NCBI GenBank assembly: GCA_025362975.1
Contig: JANYES010000012.1
Coordinates: 1-49,200 of the forward strand
Reading direction: 5' to 3'
DNA length: 49,200 nucleotides
From: Alphaproteobacteria bacterium
GTDB lineage: Bacteria; Pseudomonadota; Alphaproteobacteria; Rickettsiales; SXRF01
Below are positions 8,694-16,891 of this stretch, piece after piece. Numbering within the stretch: position 1 is the stretch's first letter; each line of letters begins with the position of its first letter. A program made the translations under genes and the position numbers. The notes below the pieces were generated by a model. That model was not told the DNA's origin. It did no database searches and saw only the letters and a list, made by a program, of their open reading frames with translations.

Positions 8694-9443
8694 ATGGAGG
8701 TGAACCTCTTGTCCACACTAGTGTTTTTTAGCGTGTCATTCGTGGCCGCCGCCATCAACTCCGTCGCTATCGGCGAAACTTTCCTTACATTTCCGGTGTT
8801 TATCCTAAATGGCCTAACTGCCGCGCAGGCCAATATCATGTCCGCCACACCCTCTGGCCCGGCGTGCTCGCCAGCGGCTAAGGCTATCGCAAGGAGTTCG
8901 GGGAACAGAAGAAACTGCTGATTCCCTTCCTCGTCATCGACACCGTATTCGGCGGAGCAGGGGCGCTGCTCTTTTTATTCACGTCGGAAACCACCTTCCA
9001 GTGCAGGGTGCCGCGGCTGCTATTAGTCTCCACCTGCGTGTTCACCTTCGGCAAGCATGTCACAGCGATCATGTGCCGCCGCGCGCGTGCAAACTTCTCG
9101 CGTTGCTCCTGTAAATCGTCATCGCCATTTACGGCGGCTATTTTGACGCAGGCAGGGCATCCTTATCCTCGCCATGTTCCAGATCATGGGGCTCACCTAC
9201 ATCCACCAGTTGAACATACTCAAGACATTGCTCACCGGCGCTATCAACGCGGTCACCACATTAATCTTTATTTTTTTCGGCAAAGTGCTGTGGTCGCTTG
9301 CGCTCGTGATGGTATGCGGCGCGATTCTCGGCGACTATGTGGGCGCGCGTCTGGCGCTCAAAGTCTCGCCAAACATCGTCCGCACGATGGGGAGCTGCAT
9401 AGGCTTCTCGATGACGGCATATTTTTTCCACCATCACACTTAA
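8694..9443 (+). pseudogene. Decayed TauE/SafE-family permease
   Basis: The remains of a sulfite-exporter TauE/SafE-type membrane permease are spread over all three frames. Frame one gives FVAAAINSVAIGETFLTFP, close to the family start (normally NSVAGGGTFLTFP). Another frame continues LWPGVLASG, a stop codon, then GYRKEFGEQKKLL and an FLVIDTVFGGAGALLFLF helix. The last part (from about 9174) reads FQIMGLTYIHQL, then GAILGDYVGARLA. At least two frameshifts and an internal TAA make it nonfunctional. It lies between the divergent rpiB operon and mipZ. Confidence 0.75.
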
Positions 9444-9467
9444 GTAAAATTTTTATTAAAATTACCA

Positions 9468-9495
9468 TTGAGTGATTAGCAATCACGGTTATAAT
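9468..9495 (+). promoter_or_regulatory. mipZ promoter with palindromic operator
   Basis: A -35 box TTGAGT (9468-9473) and a perfect -10 TATAAT (9490-9495) are separated by 16 bp, 40 bp upstream of the mipZ ATG. A perfect inverted repeat GTGATT-AGC-AATCAC (9472-9486) occupies the spacer and overlaps the -35, an ideal place for a repressor. A further AATCAC half-site overlaps the -10 end. This suggests mipZ expression is controlled by an unidentified dimeric regulator. Confidence 0.6.
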
Positions 9496-9534
9496 CACCA
9501 TCACAGCAAAAAATGTTAAGAGGGTGGAAAAATC

Positions 9535-10701
9535 ATGAGTGAACCAGTAATTTCCTCGCCGGTGTTCTCGTCATCAGTCACGCCAGTGCCCCTGCCGGGC
9601 AAAAAGTCGCATATTGTCATCCTCGGCAATGAAAAAGGCGGCTCCGGCAAAACCACGACCTGCATGCACCTCATCGTATCGCTCCTTCGCCTTGGGTTTA
9701 CGGTAGGTTCCATCGATATCGATTCCCGCCAGCGTTCGCTGTCGCGCTACCTCGAAAACCGCCGCCAGACCATGCTGAAAGAAGGCGTGCCCCTGCCGCA
9801 ACCGCAGCACATCGTCATCCAGCGCTCGCCGTTCAACATCGTGCAGGAAGCCGAAGAAGACGAACGCGAACGTTTCACTAAGGCGCTGTCGCGTTTAATG
9901 GTTAACAACGACTTCATCGTCGTCGACTCGCCGGGTTCCGACACGTTCTTAGCGCGCGTCGCGCACGCCTATGCCGACACCGTCATCACCCCAATCAATG
10001 ACAGCTTCGTCGACTTGGACGTGCTCGCCACTGTCGATGGGCAGACGATGAAAATCATCAAGCCGTCTATCTATTCCGAAATGGTCTGGGAGCAAAAACT
10101 CCAGCGCGCCAAACGCGACGGCGGCTCCATTGAGTGGATCGTTATGCGCAACCGTCTTTCCAACATAGACGCGAAGAACAAACGCTTCATGACTCAGGTG
10201 ACTACCGATTTGTCGCGACGCATCGGCTTCCGCGTGGCCCCGGGCTTCTCCGAGCGCGTGATCTTCCGCGAAATGTTCTTACAGGGCCTCACCGTGCTTG
10301 ATATCATGGAAGCTGGTGGCAACACCAGCCTGTCTATGTCCCACGTCGCCGCCCGTCAGGAAGTGCGCGATTTGCTGAAAACACTGAACATCGGCCTGAT
10401 CAACGACCGCATCGCTAAAGTGCGCGTCGACGAAGAAAAAGAACCGGCTGCCGCTCCCGCAGCGCCCGCCGCCGATGCGACGCAGGTGGCCCCGGTTGTC
10501 ACAACCGAGCAAACCGCCCCGGTTATATCGGCTTCCGTGCCCGAAACTGCGGCTTTGCCGCCTCAGCCGACGCTCGGTTCCGGCGTTCCCGCGCAAGTAG
10601 AACCGGTGCTGTCCCGCCCCGAACCGCTCACCCGCGAGCAGATTGAGCGCGAACTGGAATCGGCCGAAATCAAACAGTCGCTCGTCGAACTCGCTTCTTA
10701 A
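9535..10701 (+). CDS. mipZ: Division-site positioning ATPase MipZ (ParA/MinD superfamily)
   Basis: In alphaproteobacteria MipZ binds ParB at the chromosome poles, forms a gradient and inhibits FtsZ assembly away from midcell. A deviant Walker A motif, NEKGGSGKTTT (about residues 31-41), is followed by GSIDIDSRQRSLSRYLENR, a signature distinguishing MipZ from ordinary ParA. Walker B-like FIVVDSPGSD lies near residue 125, and NDSFVDLDVL follows. The last about 95 residues are Pro/Ala/Val-rich and probably disordered. The monocistronic gene has its own promoter and converges on the 10706 gene with a 4-bp gap. Confidence 0.93.
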   Translation: MSEPVISSPVFSSSVTPVPLPGKKSHIVILGNEKGGSGKTTTCMHLIVSLLRLGFTVGSIDIDSRQRSLSRYLENRRQTMLKEGVPLPQPQHIVIQRSPFNIVQEAEEDERERFTKALSRLMVNNDFIVVDSPGSDTFLARVAHAYADTVITPINDSFVDLDVLATVDGQTMKIIKPSIYSEMVWEQKLQRAKRDGGSIEWIVMRNRLSNIDAKNKRFMTQVTTDLSRRIGFRVAPGFSERVIFREMFLQGLTVLDIMEAGGNTSLSMSHVAARQEVRDLLKTLNIGLINDRIAKVRVDEEKEPAAAPAAPAADATQVAPVVTTEQTAPVISASVPETAALPPQPTLGSGVPAQVEPVLSRPEPLTREQIERELESAEIKQSLVELAS

Positions 10702-10705
10702 GGGA

Positions 10706-10960
10706 TTATTGCCGACCCGAAGACTGGATCGCGTTTTCCTGCCAGTGTGTCACATCAGTCGATGTCGCCTTTGCGTCGAAATACTCACCGTTCTTCCACG
10801 CTTTTTTAAAATCCGGCAGCGACGTTAGCAGCGCCTCTTCGTTGAGGTTGTAGGTTTCTTTCACATGCGGGACTTCAAAACCGATGGTTTCCGCCAGATG
10901 TTCCAGCACAATGCGCGAAAACGTCGCTTGCCCGCGAATGAAATGCACGTCCTGCGACAT
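10706..10960 (-). CDS. Hypothetical protein, 84 aa
   Basis: No family recognised. It is a small, soluble, acidic protein without signal peptide or membrane helix. The N terminus contains HFIRGQATFSRIVLEHLAE, an amphipathic helix-like stretch, and the middle has LPDFKKAWKNGEYF. It ends 4 bp from the convergent mipZ stop and starts 3 bp after the stop of the 10964-11674 gene, so it is the last gene of a four-gene minus-strand cluster. Confidence 0.55.
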   Translation of the reverse strand: MSQDVHFIRGQATFSRIVLEHLAETIGFEVPHVKETYNLNEEALLTSLPDFKKAWKNGEYFDAKATSTDVTHWQENAIQSSGRQ

Positions 10961-10963
10961 CAG

Positions 10964-11674
10964 TCAGTAAAGCTCCACCGCCGCCGCCTCGCGCTTATCC
11001 TTCGTCATGCGTTCATCGAGGCATTCGCTGAATTTGTGCGACATCGCCGCCCAGCGATGCTCATGGGCGTAATCCTCGCCCTTGGCATGGCCGAATTTCA
11101 GCGTGTCCACCATATCGGGATGGCTGATGGTCAACCGATTACCCTTCGTGTCCAATTCCACTGAGCCGAGCTTTAAATTGATGCCTTGCCCACCGTTATG
11201 GGTATTAAGCGTCTCACCGTCCGTATCGCGCAAATAGTGCGCTTTATAATCGAAGCTGGTGTCGTAATCGTTGCGCCGAAAACGTTTAAGGAAGCTCGGC
11301 TCCTGTCGTTTTTGGTAGCGGTTCACCGCTGGGGAAGTGCGCGAGCGTATCGAGGTTTTAGGAGACGGGATCGACCCGCTCGGAGTCAGGCGCGTAATCA
11401 GCGGCCCCTTCATGTCCTTGACCGAATTGGAGCTGTACGCCGCCGCGCTCGATTCCTCGGCCACCGGCCTGTTCTTGAAAAATTCCGAGCGATGCGCATA
11501 CGGATTGATCGGCGGCATGCTTTGCTGTTTCTCCTGTAAAATTTCAACCGCTTGCGCGAGGCTTAGCGGTTTTTGCCGCCCCAGTTCCTCGGCAAATTCC
11601 ACGCACACCTTCGGGTATTCCTTCGATTGTGGAATCTCCTCGCAGCGCACGATAAATTTAGCCGGGTCGATCAT
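10964..11674 (-). CDS. Hypothetical protein, 236 aa
   Basis: No family recognised. Residues 1-50 look folded and helical (CVEFAEELGRQKPLSLAQAVEIL). The middle (about 55-135) is Ser/Pro/Arg-rich and probably disordered, including SGSIPSPKTSIRSRTSPA and many basic residues. The C-terminal about 90 residues look structured again, with NHGGQGI-like turns, LTISHPDMVDTL and a charged final helix (CLDERMTKDKREAAA). No signal peptide. It is flanked by the creatininase-family gene (6-bp gap) and the 84-aa gene (3-bp gap). Confidence 0.6.
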   Translation of the reverse strand: MIDPAKFIVRCEEIPQSKEYPKVCVEFAEELGRQKPLSLAQAVEILQEKQQSMPPINPYAHRSEFFKNRPVAEESSAAAYSSNSVKDMKGPLITRLTPSGSIPSPKTSIRSRTSPAVNRYQKRQEPSFLKRFRRNDYDTSFDYKAHYLRDTDGETLNTHNGGQGINLKLGSVELDTKGNRLTISHPDMVDTLKFGHAKGEDYAHEHRWAAMSHKFSECLDERMTKDKREAAAVELY

Positions 11675-11680
11675 AGCTTC

Positions 11681-12481
11681 CTACTGTGCGGGGAAGGATT
11701 TACGAATCTGTTCCACCGCCGATTGCACTTTCAAGGCGAGCAACGCCTTGCCATACTCCGCCGTCGCTTCGCTCGGGTCGCCGCGCGCGCCGTTCACATC
11801 GAAATCTTTTTCCGCATAATGCTTGATGAGACCCGAGCGCACCGCGCTCGGGTCAATCGCCATCACCTCCGCCGCATCCATAAACCCCGCATGCGCCGAC
11901 GCGTTTTCCACATGCAGCGTCTTCGCTATCTTCTGCTTATCCACCCATTCATCGGCCAGCCTGTCGGTGTAATAATCGCTCACCTGCAATACGCTGACAC
12001 CTTGGTCTTTCCATTCCTGTGTCAATTTCTCCGCCACCTTCGCTTGCGCGTCCTGATTCCCGCCATGATCACCGATAAAACAAATATGCTTAAACCCATG
12101 CTGCTTGAAACTGCGCGCCGCATCCTCCAGCACCATCGCAAACCCTTCCTCACGCACCGAGATGGTGCCGGGGAACATCATATGCCCGCTGGCAGGCGTA
12201 ATCGGCCCTTCGGGCACATAGGCCAGCACGGGTGCCGCCACCGCATTGCCAAGCGCCTTTGCAATGGCCCCGGAGGTGTAATACACGATCATGTTATGTT
12301 TGCCGATGGCAATGTGGGGCCCGTTCTGTTCCGTGCCGCCCGTCGGGATGATGACGGTGTCGGTGCCATGCAGCATGCGTTCTTTCAGCTCTGGCCACGT
12401 CAAATCTTCGAGGTAAAACGATGGGCCCGCTAATGCAGGTGACGTAATCAGCAACAGCAATGCAAAGACTGGATATTTCAT
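11681..12481 (-). CDS. Creatininase-family amidohydrolase with signal peptide
   Basis: Creatininase-fold enzymes hydrolyse cyclic or linear amides with a binuclear metal centre. Key motifs are IPTGGTEQNGPHIAIGKHN near residues 46-64 (Glu, His and Asn/Asp metal ligands) and CFIGDHGGNQDAQ near residue 138 (His-Gly-Gly-Asn), plus ENASAHAG later. Residues 1-18 form a signal peptide (MKYPVFALLLLITSPALA, cleaved before GPS), which is unusual for this mostly cytoplasmic family and predicts a periplasmic enzyme. Length is 266 aa. The substrate cannot be told from sequence. Confidence 0.85.
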   Translation of the reverse strand: MKYPVFALLLLITSPALAGPSFYLEDLTWPELKERMLHGTDTVIIPTGGTEQNGPHIAIGKHNMIVYYTSGAIAKALGNAVAAPVLAYVPEGPITPASGHMMFPGTISVREEGFAMVLEDAARSFKQHGFKHICFIGDHGGNQDAQAKVAEKLTQEWKDQGVSVLQVSDYYTDRLADEWVDKQKIAKTLHVENASAHAGFMDAAEVMAIDPSAVRSGLIKHYAEKDFDVNGARGDPSEATAEYGKALLALKVQSAVEQIRKSFPAQ

Positions 12482-12527
12482 AAGCCCCTTAAGTGTAAGG
12501 CAAATCTATTAAAACTCTATGAAGCGC

Positions 12528-13523
12528 CTAGTGCAGCGACTTGCTTCCCTGCAAGGCTTCGCGCTCATCTAGGATGCGCTTGCGGTGTTCGGAGAGGTTG
12601 ACGTCGTTCGGGGCCACTTCGAACGGCTTGTCCGACACCTTGCTCAGTGGGTTGGCGAACAGCGCATTATATTTCTGGATGCCCGCCACTTCGCGACAGG
12701 TTTCGCCGCTGGCGATAAACGTAACTGTGCTCGCTTTGATACTGCCTTCGTTGACCGCATCTGTCAGCGCCACGATACGCAGCTGCGGCTCATACATTTC
12801 CACCACACGCTTTTTCTGCAACACCGGCAAATCCGCATATTCGGCGCCGACCTGCTTTTTAACGTCGGCTTTCAGCACTGAATTTTCATCCACGAACAGT
12901 CCGAACACTTCCACAGGGCTGAGCGGCTTTTCCTTGATTTCCTCACCGATGCGCATCAGGCGCTGGTGCACGGAGTTATCCATTTCCTTGTCGCCCACCA
13001 GCACATTAGCTGTCGCGCGCACGGTTTTAGCTACCAGCGTATGGCCGAAGCCGATCAGGCCGAGCCCTAAAATCATGGTCAAGCCACCGCTTAAAAACCC
13101 GGTGATGGTGCTAAGTGCTACCAAAACTCCCGTGGTGATAACCGAGGCCACCGAACTAGTCGCGATCCGTACCTTTTTCAGGCTTTCCAGCCCGTCGAGT
13201 TCTTTTTGCAGGGTTTCGATGCCGCGCCCGCCCAAAGCTTCAGGTTTAGCCACCTGTTTCAAATCTTCAATGTTCACGTCGTCGGGGGATTTGTGCAGGA
13301 GTGCCCCGATTTCATCCTTGTAGAAGCTCACCAGCTTCTTTTGCTGGACCGTGCGCTCATGGCGCGTCACGCCCGAATTCACCGCGATACACGCCGCACC
13401 TGTCGCTAGCACCGCGTACACGCCAAGCGGCGCCGACGCTGCCAGCAACCCGCCAATAATCAGGCGTTTGACCGCCACGACGTTGTCTTTCTGCAGCAGC
13501 TTATCGAAATAGGTTTCTTGCAT
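12528..13523 (-). CDS. Hypothetical membrane protein, 331 aa
   Basis: No family recognised. Hydrophobic segments lie at about residues 22-48 (IIGGLLAASAPLGVYAVLATGAACIAV) and 118-165, a long Gly/Leu-rich stretch that could form two helices (VASVITTGVLVALSTITGF; GLTMILGLGLIGFG). Between them is a charged cytoplasmic-type region, and the C-terminal half is soluble with LQKKRVVEMYEPQLR and a predicted coil. It is divergent from the large metallopeptidase/AAA/ankyrin operon and shares the 335-bp intergenic region with it, so shared regulation is possible. Confidence 0.6.
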   Translation of the reverse strand: MQETYFDKLLQKDNVVAVKRLIIGGLLAASAPLGVYAVLATGAACIAVNSGVTRHERTVQQKKLVSFYKDEIGALLHKSPDDVNIEDLKQVAKPEALGGRGIETLQKELDGLESLKKVRIATSSVASVITTGVLVALSTITGFLSGGLTMILGLGLIGFGHTLVAKTVRATANVLVGDKEMDNSVHQRLMRIGEEIKEKPLSPVEVFGLFVDENSVLKADVKKQVGAEYADLPVLQKKRVVEMYEPQLRIVALTDAVNEGSIKASTVTFIASGETCREVAGIQKYNALFANPLSKVSDKPFEVAPNDVNLSEHRKRILDEREALQGSKSLH

Positions 13524-13858
13524 GGCCTCAGAGTCCAGACTGGTTCAGGCCCTATTATAGCGGCGTCGGCAGTCAAGTAACGTGACAACTTTATGACAAA
13601 TAAAATTAATTAAAAACAACTGCATAACTAGAGAATCGCCTGATCGCGAGACTTAGATACCTAATGATTGTGTTTCAATAACTTAGAATTTAAAAAAACG
13701 CGCCCGCGGTCCCTGAACGAGTCAAAAGTTAACATCCTGACCGTCATCAAGATTTCACAATTCAAAACTAACGAAGTTCTTAAAATCCATTAATATAGTG
13801 TTCAGCTTTGCTAGGCTACAATAAGCCTACGCTAAATGCGGCAATGTGAGGCATGCAA
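13524..13858. promoter_or_regulatory. Divergent intergenic region upstream of the AAA/VWA/ankyrin operon
   Basis: This 335-bp AT-rich stretch contains no gene. It must hold the promoters of the minus-strand membrane gene and of the large plus-strand operon. A TATAGT-like box occurs at about 13794 and a TACAAT box at about 13817, but neither has a convincing -35 at proper spacing. Six- to seven-A and T runs are frequent. The only sharp symmetric site is the inverted repeat at 13812-13829, listed separately. Confidence 0.45.
13812..13829 (+). promoter_or_regulatory. Inverted repeat, possible operator of the large operon
   Basis: TAGGCT (13812-13817) and AGCCTA (13824-13829) are perfect inverted arms separated by ACAATA, about 30 bp upstream of the first start codon. 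The TACAAT sequence overlapping the left arm could be a -10 element, in which case a regulator bound here would block transcription. It may equally be a small leader hairpin. Confidence 0.35.
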
Positions 13859-14117
13859 ATGGTAGCTCGTCGCGCACGTTCCGTGCAAGAACTGATGACA
13901 GGGAAAACGCCTGAAGGCTTACCGCCTTTGACGAACGTCCGCGCCTTGCCGTTTGCCGACGAACGTCTCGACCTTGTCGATATCGCCACAGAACTCAAAA
14001 CACTAAAACAAACACAAGCTGCCGGTGAAGACGCGGACGAACCCGCAGCACCTCCGGAAAATCCGCCCGATATGCCCGAGCCACCCGTATTGGACGTTCC
14101 TGCCGAAGATAAAAAAA
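13859..14117 (+). CDS. N-terminal segment of the metallopeptidase/VWA protein, in a different frame from the body
   Basis: This frame starts at an ATG (13859) preceded by GAGG at 7-nt spacing and reads a plausible, Pro-rich N terminus: VARRARSVQELMTG, then DLVDIATELKTLKQ and PPENPPDMPEPP. After the A7 run at 14111-14117 it becomes meaningless and stops at 14233, while the frame one base on (14118 onward) continues smoothly with KKPAYTLKQ and the large protein. One extra A in the run (A7 instead of A6) explains everything. Either the gene is frameshifted, the base is a sequencing error, or slippage at the A tract restores the frame. Confidence 0.6.
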
Positions 14118-16850
14118 CCGGCCTACACGCTCAAGCAGATGCAAGCCGATCTGGAAACTCCGCTGAACGAAGCGCATGTCGCGGGCGCCACATCGTTGGT
14201 CACGCGTTTATTCGCCGACATCGCCAAATATGAAACGGGCGGCGAGCTGGCCAAGCGCCAGAAAGAATTCAAGCGCGAAGCCGCGCTTGTGCGCGAATTG
14301 CTTACCACCGGTATACTTAACGGCAAGCCTGACCTCGACCTGCCCGAGCGCCAGCTCCTCTGGGCCGGCGCGCTGGACTCGCTGCATGCGCAAAACAAAC
14401 TCACCCGTGGCTTCCATGACGACCCGATCGTCGAAGCCGTGTCAGGCAGCCGCTTCGTCGATAGCATGACGATGGATTTCGCCCTGCAGGCCGGTATCAG
14501 CAAAGACGGCGCGCAGGCGCGCATCGTCATGGGCCCACCTGGCAGTTGGTTTTACAACGATTCGAGCCGCCACATCATCAACCTCGACCTCATCCAGTCG
14601 CTCATCCTCGGCGGCGTACGCGACGCACAGACCGGGCTTACCAGCACCAATGTCGACGACGTGTTCAACCACGAAGACGGCCATAACCGACTCTCGCTCG
14701 AATGGCCAGAAAGCATGCGCAAGCTGTACGACGAAATCGCCGTGCTGATGATTCGCGGCGGGCGCGAGGACGAAGTCATTTCCTTCCCCGACGAAAGCGA
14801 CGTGGTCAAAGAGGCCCGCGCCAAAGGCCCGGATCCCGAGGGCATCGAAAAAGAAGAATACATCAAACTGCACATGCTCAACGCCGAGTTCGAAATGCGC
14901 AGGCGGCAGTTGTGGAACTCCGCCGAGGACATCTGCGTCAACACTTTCGCCGTATGGAATTCCGACCCCGAGATGGGCGGCACCCACGAAGTGCACCTTG
15001 CCGACGGCATCAACGTCGTCAGCACCATCTCCACCAGCAACGGCAAGCGCGCTATGGAATATCTCGAAGGCAAAGCCAAGCCCATCGAAAGCGATTTCAG
15101 CCATTTCTGCCATTTCGTGAACATGACGTTCTTTGTCGAAAACCACCTGACGCCCGACACGAAAGAAGGCTGGCAGGCGCTCGGCGTCGATCTCGACCGC
15201 ATCGAGCAGGAAGCTATCCGCCAGGGCACGACACTCGCCGCCTTACGCGAAGTCTGCCATGCCATCGGGCAGGCGCAACCTTCGCTCATCCACGCCAACA
15301 AGCCTAAGGGTAGGGTGCCCGAAATCACCATCCCCGCGCTTGACGGGTCCGGGCCGCGCACGCTCGGTAAATCTGAAGTCGTCGATTCGAAAGAGTTGCC
15401 GAAGCGCTACAACCGCATCCGCAACGACATGATCGAAGAACTTCAGAGTTTTTGCAATTTGATGATTAAAAAAGAACTCGAAAAAGCCGCCAAAGACCTC
15501 GAAAATCAGATGAAGAACCCCAAAGGCGGCAAGGGCAAATCCTCCGGTAAAGGCCTCAAGGTCAAAGGCATGGAAGGCGACGCGCCCGCACCTGCCATAC
15601 ACGGCGGCAATCCCAATCAGGACCGCGGCAAGGAGCAGAAGAAAAACGGAGGCGGTGAAGCAGGCCGCAAAGCGCAGGACAAAGCAGCCGAAAAAGCCAA
15701 AACCGCTGGCACCATCCGCGAAGAAAAAATGGACGGCCGCAAACCCGGTGAAGACGACAGAACCCCATCCGAACTCGGCGAACGCAACGACAAGCCCCTC
15801 GACCCGTCTTCCGAACAAAAAGACGAATCCTACGCTCCGGGCAACATGTCCTCGGCGCGCGAAGGCTTACTTCTTGGCGACGGCAAAACCGTGCGCGAAA
15901 CCGCCAGCAGCTACGGCTTCATGGAGGCGGTCGCTGAAATCACTGCGTCGCTCAAGAGCATTTCGCGCCTTACCCGCCAGACCGAAAACGCCATCAGCGA
16001 CGACAATCTTTCACTCGTCCCCAAGCTCTCCGGGGGGCGCATGTTCAACCGCCCGGCGCTCAACCGCCTACAATCCAAACTCGCCTCCAACACTTTCCGC
16101 CCCGAAGACGCCGCCGTGTTCAACACGCGCGAGGAAAAAATCATCCCGTGTGAAGGCGATATCGTCATCATGGTCGACGGTTCGGGCAGCATGGGCGGCA
16201 CACCGCTGGAAATCGCCATGAAAACCGCCGAGCTGATTCGCCAGTCAGGCGAGGGCGCCAATTACCGCGTTTTCGTCACCATGTGGGGCGACAACAAGGA
16301 CTGGAGCAACATCGTCGCCGAGCAGAATCCCTACCTCATCGCCGAACCCGGCATGGACGCCGATCAGGTGCAGCGCCGCATGGAAACCGTGCTCAAAGGC
16401 CTCGAATCCGGCACCGAACTGGCGCCGGGCTTCCCCAATATGCTTAATCGCATCGGCGTCTCGCACCGCAAGCAGGGCGTTATGCAAGGGCGCACGCATT
16501 TCCTCATTATTAGCGATTGCGGCATCGCCGACCCTGAAGCAAGCCGCAAGAACATGGAAGCCGTGCTTAACGGCCTGCCGCAGGCGACGATGGACATCGT
16601 CCTGCTGCCAAACAGCGATTCCGGCGGGCTGCTTGACGTGGTCGCCAGCTTAAAACTCGATGACGAAAACAAGGCCCCGAAAATCATTCGCATCGACGAC
16701 GTCAACGAAATTACCGCCAAGATGGTCGGCCTGTTTGAAGAACGCGCCGGCAGCCTGCCAGCCAAATCCGCGCAATCGGCTACCGGCTATCGCATGCGCG
16801 TCAACAGTATTGCCAGTGACACCAAGCCGGAAAGCTGGGGTCATGACTAA
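14025..16850 (+). CDS. Large protein with HExxH metallopeptidase-like motif and C-terminal VWA/MIDAS domain (CobT/DUF2201-like)
   Basis: The coordinates give the open frame; real homology starts near 14118, and the genuine start is probably 13859 through the A7 frameshift. About residue 215 is FNHEDGHNR, a match to HExxH zinc-peptidase motifs. Near residue 297 WNSAEDICVN resembles the WNxAxDxxVN motif I associate with DUF2201-type putative metallopeptidases. Residues about 480-600 are a Lys/Gly-rich low-complexity linker. The C terminus is a VWA domain: MIDAS DGSGS near residue 718, then GTELAPG and ISDCG. Such proteins usually work with a MoxR/CobS-type AAA+ partner, and the next gene is one. 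CobN is absent here, so cobalt chelation is unlikely. Confidence 0.75.
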   Translation: MKTRTNPQHLRKIRPICPSHPYWTFLPKIKKPAYTLKQMQADLETPLNEAHVAGATSLVTRLFADIAKYETGGELAKRQKEFKREAALVRELLTTGILNGKPDLDLPERQLLWAGALDSLHAQNKLTRGFHDDPIVEAVSGSRFVDSMTMDFALQAGISKDGAQARIVMGPPGSWFYNDSSRHIINLDLIQSLILGGVRDAQTGLTSTNVDDVFNHEDGHNRLSLEWPESMRKLYDEIAVLMIRGGREDEVISFPDESDVVKEARAKGPDPEGIEKEEYIKLHMLNAEFEMRRRQLWNSAEDICVNTFAVWNSDPEMGGTHEVHLADGINVVSTISTSNGKRAMEYLEGKAKPIESDFSHFCHFVNMTFFVENHLTPDTKEGWQALGVDLDRIEQEAIRQGTTLAALREVCHAIGQAQPSLIHANKPKGRVPEITIPALDGSGPRTLGKSEVVDSKELPKRYNRIRNDMIEELQSFCNLMIKKELEKAAKDLENQMKNPKGGKGKSSGKGLKVKGMEGDAPAPAIHGGNPNQDRGKEQKKNGGGEAGRKAQDKAAEKAKTAGTIREEKMDGRKPGEDDRTPSELGERNDKPLDPSSEQKDESYAPGNMSSAREGLLLGDGKTVRETASSYGFMEAVAEITASLKSISRLTRQTENAISDDNLSLVPKLSGGRMFNRPALNRLQSKLASNTFRPEDAAVFNTREEKIIPCEGDIVIMVDGSGSMGGTPLEIAMKTAELIRQSGEGANYRVFVTMWGDNKDWSNIVAEQNPYLIAEPGMDADQVQRRMETVLKGLESGTELAPGFPNMLNRIGVSHRKQGVMQGRTHFLIISDCGIADPEASRKNMEAVLNGLPQATMDIVLLPNSDSGGLLDVVASLKLDDENKAPKIIRIDDVNEITAKMVGLFEERAGSLPAKSAQSATGYRMRVNSIASDTKPESWGHD

Positions 16851-16891
16851 TAACGCAACCCATTACACGATTTCACCAGTGGAGAATCAGC

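Noticed and set aside
14442-15146. Long minus-strand open frames inside the metallopeptidase/VWA, AAA+ and ankyrin genes (also 14552-15361, 18478-19068, 27636-28340)
   Set aside because: They are antisense frames in GC-rich coding DNA, show no family motifs and start without ribosome-binding sites, while the plus-strand frames show clear domains.
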